Source: [Flavobacterium] thermophilum
Lineage (GTDB): Bacteria > Bacillota > Bacilli > Bacillales > Anoxybacillaceae
DNA: 64,000 bases
Reading direction: 5' to 3'
Assembly (NCBI GenBank): GCA_900450595.1
Contig: UGGS01000002.1
Span: forward strand, 496,001-560,000
Below, piece after piece: positions 57,759 to 64,000 of this stretch; positions within the stretch are counted from its first letter, which is position 1; each line of letters starts with the position of its first letter. Both the position numbers and the translations under genes were made by a program. The notes beneath the pieces are model-generated. The model saw only the letters and a program-made list of their open reading frames with translations, was not told the DNA's origin and ran no database searches.

Positions 57759-58793
57759 TCACGGATAGATCGGCAAGGATTGGAGGCCCTCGGCCTCATC
57801 CCACCCCATCATCAAATTGAAGTTTTGCACCGCCTGCCCGGCCGCACCTTTCATTAAGTTATCGATCACCGACACGACCGTCATCCGTCCCGTCCGTTCA
57901 TCGTAGGCGAGGCCGATGTCGCAATAATTTGAGCCGTACACTTCTTTCGTCGTCGGAAATTGCCCGACCTTGCGAACGCGGATAAACGGCGAACCTTCAT
58001 AACTTGTTTTATATAAATCTACCAAGTCGTTTGGCGAAATCGGTTGTTTCGCCTTCGCATAGATCGTCGCCATAATGCCCCGTGTCATCGGAATCAAATG
58101 GGTGCTGAACGTAATCGGCTCCATCGCTTCATTCCACGTTTGCAGCGTTTGCTCAATTTCCGGAATGTGCTGATGGACGTTCACTTTATAAATTTTCACG
58201 TTTTCGTTCACTTCGGAAAAGTGCGTCCCGAGCCCTGCTTTTCGTCCTGCGCCTGATACGCCAGACTTGGCGTCAACGATGATCGAGTCTTCCTTAATCA
58301 ATCCTTCTTTGACAAGCGGCGCCAAGCCAAGCAGCGTCGCCGTCGGATAACAGCCCGGGTTGGATAGGAGCACGGCCTCGCGCACCGCCTCCCGATTCCA
58401 CTCGGTCAGCCCGTATACCGCCTTTTGCAAATATTCCGCCGGCGCCGCCTGCCGTCCGTACCATTGTTCGTACACCGTTCCGTCTTTCAAACGGAAATCC
58501 CCGGATAAATCGATCACTTTCACTCCCCGATCCACGAGCGCCGGCGCCCACTCCCCCGACACCCCGGGCGGCGTGGCGAAAAAGACCGCATCGTAACGGG
58601 AAAGCGCCTCGATTTCAAGTTTATGCAACACCGCACCATCGACCGAACCGACGTGCGGGAAACTTTCCGATACATGAACCCCGTCCTGCGACGACGAGAA
58701 CACGTCGCACTGGCTCACGTGCGGATGCCCGTATAGCAAGCGGAACAGCTCCGCGCCGCTGTATCCCGTCGCCCCGATGATTGCCACTTTCAT
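57759..58793 (-). CDS. argC: N-acetyl-gamma-glutamyl-phosphate reductase
   Basis: 344 residues from the ATG of MKVAIIGATGYSGAELFRLL. NADPH-dependent. Catalytic Cys in LLSNPGCYPTATLLGL, His in VNVHQHIPEIEQTL, and VSGAGRKAGLGTHFSEVNENVKIY. First gene of the arginine operon, with promoter and candidate operator upstream. The gap to argJ is 16 bases. Confidence 0.96.
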   Translation of the reverse strand: MKVAIIGATGYSGAELFRLLYGHPHVSQCDVFSSSQDGVHVSESFPHVGSVDGAVLHKLEIEALSRYDAVFFATPPGVSGEWAPALVDRGVKVIDLSGDFRLKDGTVYEQWYGRQAAPAEYLQKAVYGLTEWNREAVREAVLLSNPGCYPTATLLGLAPLVKEGLIKEDSIIVDAKSGVSGAGRKAGLGTHFSEVNENVKIYKVNVHQHIPEIEQTLQTWNEAMEPITFSTHLIPMTRGIMATIYAKAKQPISPNDLVDLYKTSYEGSPFIRVRKVGQFPTTKEVYGSNYCDIGLAYDERTGRMTVVSVIDNLMKGAAGQAVQNFNLMMGWDEAEGLQSLPIYP

Positions 58794-58830
58794 GACGTTC
58801 CCCCTCACCCGTATGCCTCATGTAGTTCTC

Positions 58831-58859
58831 ATTATAATACTGTATAAAAATAAAATCAA
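58831..58859 (-). promoter_or_regulatory. argC operon promoter with candidate ARG operator
   Basis: On the minus strand TTGATT (58859-58854) and TATAAT (58836-58831) are 17 bases apart. The spacer TTATTTTTATACAGTA is AT-rich and half-palindromic, as expected of an ArgR/AhrC site overlapping the promoter. Further AT-rich sequence to about 58880 could hold a second box. The operator call is by eye. Confidence 0.7.
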
Positions 58860-59050
58860 ATGTATATTTAATAATTTTTGAGGATTTTTTTCTTGCCCCT
58901 CCCTCCGTCTATGGGAAACGAATACCGATTTGTCCCGGCAGCCAAGGTGCATCCTTGACTCCATCGCCCTCATGTTCTCGGGATGCAAAGACTTTCACAA
59001 ACGATTCCACCGATGTTCAACAAGTTTTCAATCTTTCCACTATCCTTATA

Positions 59051-59078
59051 TTGACTTCCCTCTTTTTTCCTGTACACT
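59051..59078 (+). promoter_or_regulatory. Candidate fnr promoter
   Basis: TTGACT and TACACT are 16 bases apart, about 38 bases before the fnr start. No clear TGTGA-N6-TCACA FNR box is seen. The rest of the 58860-59050 interval shows nothing I can identify. Confidence 0.5.
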
Positions 59079-59116
59079 TTTATATAGCGATACATTTTAC
59101 GTAAGGTTGTGATCAG

Positions 59117-59803
59117 ATGAACGAGATGGAATCTCGTGAATGGCAGAAGTGGCTTACATCGCTTGGGCGCGATCTTCGCCTTGAGAAGGGAACGTACTTG
59201 TTTCAAGAAGGGGAAAAAGCAGACGATATTTACTATATCCAATCGGGGAAAATCCAAATCAGCAAAATGGACATGGACGGACAGGAGCTCGCGCTGCGCA
59301 TTTGCAGCGAGGGCGATTTGATCGGCGAGCTGACACTGTTTTGTCCTGGGGCCCGCTACATGCTGACGGCGAAAGTGCTGGAAGACGGCGTCGTTTCCGC
59401 CATTAAGCGCGAGACGCTCGAACAAGAACTTGCCAACAATCCGACGCTGGCGATCGAGTTGATGAAATGGATGAGCCTCCATTTCCGCAAAACGCAGACG
59501 AAATTCCGCGACTTGATTTTACACGGCAAAAAAGGAGCGCTCTATTCAACGCTCATCCGTTTATGCAACAGCTACGGCATCATGAAAGAAGACGGCATTT
59601 TGATCGACGTGCCGCTGACGAACCAAGAGCTCGCCAACTTTTGCGGCACCGCCCGTGAAGTCGTCAACCGCATGCTCGGCGACTTGCGGAAAAAAGGCGT
59701 CATCTCCGTGGAAAAAGGAAAAATTTGCGTCCACAACTTGCAATATTTGCGTGACGAAATCGCCTGCGAAGGCTGCCCGCCCGAGCTGTGCCGCATTGAC
59801 TGA
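59117..59803 (+). CDS. fnr: Anaerobic regulator Fnr (Crp family, C-terminal Fe-S cluster)
   Basis: 228 residues. The cyclic-nucleotide-like domain (about 15-110) has LFQEGEKADDIYYIQSGKIQIS and GDLIGELTLF. The dimer helix runs to about 135, then the helix-turn-helix LTNQELANFCGTAREVVNRMLGDL (167-190). The last residues have C217-x2-C220-x4-C225, the spacing by which B. subtilis Fnr binds a [4Fe-4S] cluster (C227, C230, C235), with D132 as candidate fourth ligand (D141 there). E. coli-type FNR has N-terminal Cys instead. It should switch on anaerobic genes. It is divergent from argC. Confidence 0.88.
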   Translation: MNEMESREWQKWLTSLGRDLRLEKGTYLFQEGEKADDIYYIQSGKIQISKMDMDGQELALRICSEGDLIGELTLFCPGARYMLTAKVLEDGVVSAIKRETLEQELANNPTLAIELMKWMSLHFRKTQTKFRDLILHGKKGALYSTLIRLCNSYGIMKEDGILIDVPLTNQELANFCGTAREVVNRMLGDLRKKGVISVEKGKICVHNLQYLRDEIACEGCPPELCRID

Positions 59804-59819
59804 CGGGCGGGTGCGGCGA

Positions 59820-59983
59820 AAAAGGAGCTGACCCAAAAGAGCGGTAATGTTCCTATTTAGGGCGACATGGAAAAACAGGCCACCACGAAAAACCCGGTAA
59901 AACCAAGGGTTTCAGAGGTGGTCTCTTTCACATAATTGGGTTAAATTTCACCAAAAAGGGGGCTTTTGAGTCAGCCCCTTTTG
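59820..59983. mobile_element. MITE-like element with 20-bp imperfect inverted repeats
   Basis: AAAAGGAGCTGACCCAAAAG at the left edge (59820-59839) and CTTTTGAGTCAGCCCCTTTT at the right (59963-59982) are inverted repeats with two mismatches. The 164-base unit has no coding frame. The internal AACCCGGTAAAACCAAGGGTTT can fold. The end sequence GGGGCTGACTCAAAAG is typical of transposase-recognised ends in Bacillaceae. No target duplication was found by eye. It begins 17 bases after the fnr stop. Confidence 0.7.
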
Positions 59984-60063
59984 CTCTTTTCGGAGCAATC
60001 ATTCACACCGCACCTTACTTCACCATATCCCGATCCATCCAACTCAGACGGCCATCGTCTCCA

Positions 60064-60205
60064 GTGAACTACCCACCACCTACGCTTCGCTGAGAGGTGG
60101 GGGCTTCAAGCGACTTGTGTGCGTTCGCCGAACGGTAAGCCACACACAAGAACCCTTTACGCTTCCCTTCGTTCGGAAGGTGTCCGTTCTAACCATATTC
60201 TATCC
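60064..60205 (-). mobile_element. Right-end remnant of an IS200/IS605 element, omega-RNA-like
   Basis: On the minus strand a right end CCCCCACC...GGTGGTGGGTAGTTCAC ends at 60064 with TTCAC, like the GTAGTTGAC end of the element at 17033. Upstream stems CTTGTGTG/CACACAAG (enclosing GTTCGCCGAAC) and CTTCGTTCGGAAG resemble an omega-RNA scaffold. No left end or tnpB is present; the IS110 remnant lies where it should continue. Flanking guide would begin TGGAGACGATGGCCG. Bases 59984-60063 hold nothing else I can see. Confidence 0.6.
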
Positions 60206-60240
60206 TGAAAACACCATTTAAGACAAAAAACGGAGCCCAC

Positions 60241-61182
60241 CTAGCCTTCGGAATCGGATTCCAAAGGAAGGTATTTCAGTATATATATGGTTAATAAGTG
60301 CTGTGCACTCGTTTTTTCTAGTTTCACTTCGTACCCTAACCCCTCTAATCGTTTCACCGTTTGACGCACGATGCTCGCTTCTCGCTGCCGATCCCAGTAG
60401 TCGGCTCCCAACTCTCTATACGGTTCCTTTCGAGTTAAGATGTAATAGATCATTTCTAAAATCGTTCTCCCGACCGCGACACTCGCTCGATTCGCTCCTC
60501 TTCGTTTGGCGATCCGATGATACTTGGCCGATAGGTACGTGTTCTTCGTTCGGGCGGCGGCACGGGCGCATTCCACGAGGCACGACCTCAGCTTCTTGTT
60601 CCCTTTCCTCGTTCGACCTGACAACCGTTTCCCTGCACTCTCATGATTCCCGGGAGCCATTCCGGCCCATGAGGCCAAGTGCGCGGCGGTAGGGAACCGG
60701 CTCATATCCGTCCCGATTTCCGCTACAATTTGTTCCGCGCTTTGCCGCCCCACTCCCGGGATCGTATCGATGAGCTCCAGCGCTTCATGAAAAGGGCTCG
60801 TTCGTTCCTCGATTTCCCGATCCAACCGGGCAATCGCTTCATCTAAATACTCCACATGACGCCATTGCTCGGCCAGCATCATGCGTTGATGCGGCCCCAT
60901 CACTCCTTTCAATGCGCGCCGGAGCTCTTCCGTTTTTTGTTTCAGCCGCCCTTTGGCGAGCTGGGCGAGGGCCGCCGGATCGTCCTTTCCTTCGATAAGG
61001 GCGCGAATGATGAGCCGGGCCGACATCCCGTTGATGTCGGATACGACCGAAGAAAGCTTGATATTGGCTCCTTCCAGCACTTTTTGGATGCGGTTGAGCT
61101 CCCGTGCCCGTTCCTCGATCAAACTGCGCCGATAACGGACCAGTTCCCGGAGCTCCCGCTGAGCCCGATGAGGGATGTAACT
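60241..61182 (-). pseudogene. IS110-family transposase, 5'-truncated
   Basis: The minus-strand frame is open from 61182 and reads SYIPHRAQRELRELVRYRRS, then EERARELNRIQKVLEGANIKL. It continues to LIDTIPGVGRQSAEQIVAEIG (helix-hairpin-helix) and the Tnp20 part LASWAGMAPGNHESAGKRLS with RTRKGNKKLRS, which carries the catalytic Ser. About 314 codons remain. The N-terminal RuvC-like DEDD domain is missing, cut by the IS4-type element. A TTG at 61122 could start a shorter product, but it would lack catalysis. Confidence 0.85.
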
Positions 61183-61235
61183 CCATACCCATCAAGTTAA
61201 GAATTTTGGTCTTTGTGCATCGTCAAAAACATGGT

Positions 61236-61277
61236 ATCCTTTCTAACGAACACTCCACGTTAGAAAGGATTTTTTTC
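61236..61277 (+). terminator. Terminator-like hairpin in front of the IS4-type transposase
   Basis: A perfect 13-bp stem ATCCTTTCTAACG / CGTTAGAAAGGAT, 9-base loop, then a T-run that runs into the ATG at 61278. The AGAAAGGA ribosome site is inside the stem. Incoming transcripts would be stopped or untranslated; such hairpins protect IS elements from outside transcription. Confidence 0.85.
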
Positions 61278-62609
61278 ATGGAAAAACAAATGAAAGCATG
61301 GATTCAAACCATTCGTCAACTCTTTTCTCCCGAAGAATTAACCCGTCTCGCACGGAAAACAGGCTTTATCCGGCGGCAGCGTTCGTTAACGGCGGAAGCC
61401 TTTCTGACTCTCTGTGCATGGGGAGATGGCTCACTGGCCAAACAGTCGCTTCAGCGGTTGTGTGCGGCCTTGACGCTCTGGCATGGCTGTTCCCTTTCAA
61501 GCGAAGGCTTGAATCAGCGTTTTACCGATCGGGCCGTGGCATTTTTGCGAGAAGTGTTTTTCCTTCTCCTCCTGCATCAACGTCCATTGCTTTTGTCAGC
61601 CATGGAGACCTATCGAACTTGTTTTACCCGCCTGCGGATTTTGGACTCAACCAGCTTTTTGGTTCCCGCTGACTATGGGGAAGACTATCGAGGTTCCGTT
61701 TCGTCGGGGGTGAAAATTCAGTTTGAATATGACTTGTTATCCGGCGCCTGCCTTCAGCTATGCGTTCAATCGGCCAATGACTCGGACGCTCGTTTTGCCT
61801 ATCATGCCCAGCATACGATTTTACCGAATGACCTATGGATTCGGGATTTGGGCTTTTTCTCCGTTGCCGCACTGGCCGAGATCGACGCCCGCGGAGCGTA
61901 TTATATGACTCGGCTCCGTTCCGATATGAAAGTGTATATCAAGGAGAATGGCCAGTGGAAGGAATGGGATTGGGAATCCCTTGGGAATCAATTAGAGGAA
62001 GGGGAATCAGTGGAAATGGAACATGTGTACATCGGACATGAACGCTTGTATGTTCCACGGTTGGTTTTCCGCCGTCTGACGGCGGAAGAATGGCAAAAAC
62101 GGATGGCGTATGTGCGGAAAAAGGAAAAAAGAAAAGGGAAGGCGCTGGCACGCCAAACCCTCGAACAAAAGAAATACCACATCTTACTGACGAATTTACC
62201 ACAAGAGTCGTTTGATGGTCAACAGGTTTATGAGCTCTATTCCCTGCGCTGGCAAATTGAATTGTTGTTTAAAGCCTGGAAATCCGTATTTGATTTGGAG
62301 AAAGTCAAGGAGATGAAAAAAGAACGTTTCGAATGCCATTTATACGGGACGTTGATTGCCATTTTGGTCACCCAGACGTTTCTGTTTCAAGCTCGGATGT
62401 ATTGGCATCAAAAGGAAGACATTGAAATCAGTGAACGGAAAGCGCTCGATCTTCTCCAATCGTATTGGCACCAGTTGCTTTTGCGTTCGCATATGGCGGA
62501 AATCAACCTTTTCTCTCTCCTTTCCCTGTTACGAAAACATGCCAAGAAAGGTCGAAGGAAAGGGGAAGAAACGGCATCAGATATCTTAACGAAATTAGAG
62601 ATATGGTAG
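61278..62609 (+). CDS. IS4-family transposase
   Basis: 443 residues from the ATG after the hairpin; the longer reading upstream is IS110-derived. The DDE motif: first Asp in RLRILDSTSFLVPADYG, second Asp in DLWIRDLGFFSV, and the Y-(2)-R-(3)-E-(6)-K signature in YSLRWQIELLFKAWKSVFDL. The basic region EKRKGKALARQTLEQKK is typical. The frame is intact, so the copy may be active. Confidence 0.92.
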   Translation: MEKQMKAWIQTIRQLFSPEELTRLARKTGFIRRQRSLTAEAFLTLCAWGDGSLAKQSLQRLCAALTLWHGCSLSSEGLNQRFTDRAVAFLREVFFLLLLHQRPLLLSAMETYRTCFTRLRILDSTSFLVPADYGEDYRGSVSSGVKIQFEYDLLSGACLQLCVQSANDSDARFAYHAQHTILPNDLWIRDLGFFSVAALAEIDARGAYYMTRLRSDMKVYIKENGQWKEWDWESLGNQLEEGESVEMEHVYIGHERLYVPRLVFRRLTAEEWQKRMAYVRKKEKRKGKALARQTLEQKKYHILLTNLPQESFDGQQVYELYSLRWQIELLFKAWKSVFDLEKVKEMKKERFECHLYGTLIAILVTQTFLFQARMYWHQKEDIEISERKALDLLQSYWHQLLLRSHMAEINLFSLLSLLRKHAKKGRRKGEETASDILTKLEIW

Positions 62610-62627
62610 AATTAGATATGGATATAA

Positions 62628-62664
62628 ATACCAAATACCCCTCTTCTGGAGGGGTATTTGGTAT
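62628..62664 (+). terminator. Hairpin after the IS4-type transposase gene
   Basis: A 16-bp stem ATACCAAATACCCCTC / GAGGGGTATTTGGTAT with a 5-base loop, no T-run. It may be a transcript stabiliser or terminator-like structure inside the IS. Confidence 0.65.
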
Positions 62665-62757
62665 GCCCAATAATGGATGTGATCCCCATCATTCACTGCG
62701 GGGATGAACACGAGTATCGTCTTAAAAATTTTATACCGCTAAACTTGACGGGTATGG

Positions 62758-62961
62758 GAGCGCCACCCTTTCTCGTGCCGGGAAGACGCTGAACAAGCCT
62801 TGGCGTCCCTCAAGACGTCCCTTCGCCCACGGTTTCATCAGGTCAAGGCCGCGGTCGAAGAGATCGTACGCCCGAAAAAACGGCGCTTACGGCCGAAAAA
62901 CTCACATTTCGCACCCTCCCAACGAAAATCGGGAGGATTTTTTGTGTCCATCGTCGAATGA
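62758..62961 (+). pseudogene. Remnant of an IS1634-type transposase
   Basis: The frame reads ERHPFSCREDAEQALASLKT, then RPRFHQVKAAVEEIVRPKKRRLRP. The same protein sequence, ERHPFSCRE, ends the intact copy at 63970-64000 (the window ends there), so this is a piece of a second copy of the same element. Everything before it is lost at the IS4 edge. The reading after about 62895 (KNSHFAPSQRKSGG) probably belongs to the left end of the next copy. Confidence 0.75.
62916..62944 (+). terminator. Hairpin with T-run at the left end of the IS1634-type copy
   Basis: CTCCC pairs with GGGAG over a 10-base loop, followed by ATTTTTTG. It sits before a TTGACA-like box (62967-62972) and GTGAAGGAG, so it would shield the transposase from incoming transcription. 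Confidence 0.6.
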
Positions 62962-63000
62962 ATCCTTGACATACAAGGAAAGTGAAGGAGTTTTTCTCTC

Positions 63001-64000
63001 ATGAACGTTCAAGTCAAAAAGGTCTATCGTAATGATTATTTGAATATAATAAGTGCCCTATTCAAGAAACTGGGCCTGCCCCAATTGATTGACCATCTCG
63101 TTCCCGTTGATCCACAGTGCCAGACTCGAGTCAGCGATGCCGTTCAGGCCATCATCTACAATATGTTTGACGGCCGGCAAGCCCTCGTTCACGTGGAACG
63201 ATGGGCTCAGGAGATCGATCTAGAGAAACTCATCCGTCCCGGTCTCCATCCTTCCTGGTTGAACGACGATGCGTTGGCTCGTCATCTCGATCGCCTGTAT
63301 GAGGCTGGCATTCACAACGTCATCAGCACTTGCTTGATTCATATTTATCGAAAAGAAGGCCTTTCCCTCCGAGCCTTTCACGCCGATACGACGGACAAGA
63401 CGGTTTACGGCGCGTATGAATCGGCCTCGTTAGAGGCCTTACAAATCACACATGGCTACAACCGTCATCATCGTTGGCAAAAACAGATCGGTTTCGGACT
63501 GGTCGGCAACGAGGACGGCATCCCGTTTTACGGCGATGTGCACGATGGCAACCTGCCCGATAAAACATGGAATCCCGAGGTGCTGTCTCGTGTCCATGAA
63601 CAGCTGAAGCAGGCCAAAATCGAAGACGAATGGATTTACGTGGCCGATTCCGCCGCGATGACAAAAGACACTCTGGCGCAAACCAAAGCGGCCAACGCCT
63701 TTTTGATCACCCGAGGCCCTTCGTCGCTTCGGATCGTGAAACGGGCATTAGCGGAGGCCGATTCGCCTCACATCCCGTGGAGCGAACCCTTTACCCTGGC
63801 GGAGAGAAACGGCGCCACGTACCGGGTATGGGAAACATCCTCCACCTATGAAGGCCACCCCGTTCGGCTGATCGTCGTCGAATCGAGTGCGCTCGACCAG
63901 CGAAAAGGAAAGACGCTTGAAAAAGAACGAACCAAAGAAGCGGAGCTTCTTCGCGAGGAACAAGCCCGTTGGGAGCGTCACCCCTTCTCCTGCCGGGAAG
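63001..64000 (+). CDS. IS1634-type (IS4 superfamily) transposase, 3' end outside window
   Basis: At least 333 residues from the ATG with GAAGGAG upstream; the frame is open to the end of the window. N-terminal helical region with LPQLIDHLVPVDPQCQTRVSDAVQAIIYNM. The first catalytic Asp is D129 in AFHADTTDKTVYGAYES, with YNRHHRWQKQIGFGLVGNEDGIPF after it, and the second in WIYVADSAAMTKD. The Glu motif lies beyond the window. It continues into the sequence seen in the remnant at 62758. Confidence 0.88.
   Translation, partial: MNVQVKKVYRNDYLNIISALFKKLGLPQLIDHLVPVDPQCQTRVSDAVQAIIYNMFDGRQALVHVERWAQEIDLEKLIRPGLHPSWLNDDALARHLDRLYEAGIHNVISTCLIHIYRKEGLSLRAFHADTTDKTVYGAYESASLEALQITHGYNRHHRWQKQIGFGLVGNEDGIPFYGDVHDGNLPDKTWNPEVLSRVHEQLKQAKIEDEWIYVADSAAMTKDTLAQTKAANAFLITRGPSSLRIVKRALAEADSPHIPWSEPFTLAERNGATYRVWETSSTYEGHPVRLIVVESSALDQRKGKTLEKERTKEAELLREEQARWERHPFSCRE

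Larger units (their letters stand above)
61183..62757 (+). mobile_element. IS4-family insertion sequence (about 1.57 kb)
   Basis: Inverted ends: CCATACCCATCAAGTT at 61183 and, reversed, CCATACCCGTCAAGTT ending at 62757. One intact transposase gene, a terminator-like hairpin before its start codon, and a second hairpin after its stop. The flanks are parts of other IS families and show no direct duplication. The right edge is uncertain by 2-3 bases because TGG is shared with the flanking sequence. Confidence 0.8.

Noticed and set aside
61104..61277. N-terminal extension of the IS4-type transposase from 61104
   Set aside because: The extra residues come from IS110 sequence and the hairpin; the ATG at 61278 starts the conserved protein.
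62758..62961. Remnant treated as a complete small gene
   Set aside because: It has no start codon of its own and matches the interior of the neighbouring IS1634-type transposase.

Overview
The window looks like the chromosome of a thermophilic Geobacillus-type Bacillaceae (G. kaustophilus / G. stearothermophilus group). The evidence is strong AGGAGG ribosome sites, GTG and TTG starts, FapR, CtsR and T-box regulation, spore-coat genes, and a gene order that follows the Bacillus subtilis argCJBD-carAB-argF ... yjcA segment in reverse. I place the species by family knowledge and synteny only; no database was searched.

Layout. 1-13.5 kb: spore-surface region. It starts with the end of a Cys-rich protein, a coiled-coil protein and yjcA. 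Next is a block resembling the B. subtilis cotI/cotS/cotSA and ytdA-ytcABC loci: three CotS-type kinase-fold proteins, three GT4 glycosyltransferases, GalU, UDP-glucose dehydrogenase and an NDP-sugar epimerase. cotO follows. 13.6-22.8 kb: fabI with a FapR operator, a RodA/FtsW protein, prpE, a 401-bp non-autonomous IS200/IS605-like element, then yjbO-nadK-relQ and yjbK-cwlQ-yjbI-spxH. 23-32.2 kb: pepF-coiA, cls, an IS630 element, mecA, yjbE and spx. 32.2-38 kb: oppABCDF. 38.4-44.5 kb: T-box-controlled trpS, yjbA, yjaZ and fabH-fabF with a second FapR operator. 44.7-49.2 kb: small genes and clpB with a CtsR box. 49.3-58.8 kb: argCJBD-carAB-argF with candidate ARG operators. 59.1-59.8 kb: fnr. 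59.8-64 kb: a pile-up of mobile DNA (MITE, IS605 right end, broken IS110, intact IS4-type, broken IS1634-type, and an IS1634-type copy running off the end).

How it fits together. The sugar genes would make UDP-glucose, UDP-glucuronate and an epimerised sugar, and the glycosyltransferases would assemble spore-surface glycan. spx, spxH, mecA and clpB belong to protein quality control and thiol stress. fabI and fabHF share FapR control. The arginine genes form one biosynthetic unit beside the anaerobic regulator Fnr. The most unusual item is the element at 16633-17033. It carries a chain of nested stem-loops like a TnpB guide (omega) RNA, has no protein gene, and changed the stop codon of the neighbouring pseudouridine synthase. 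Removing it on paper restores the original stop.
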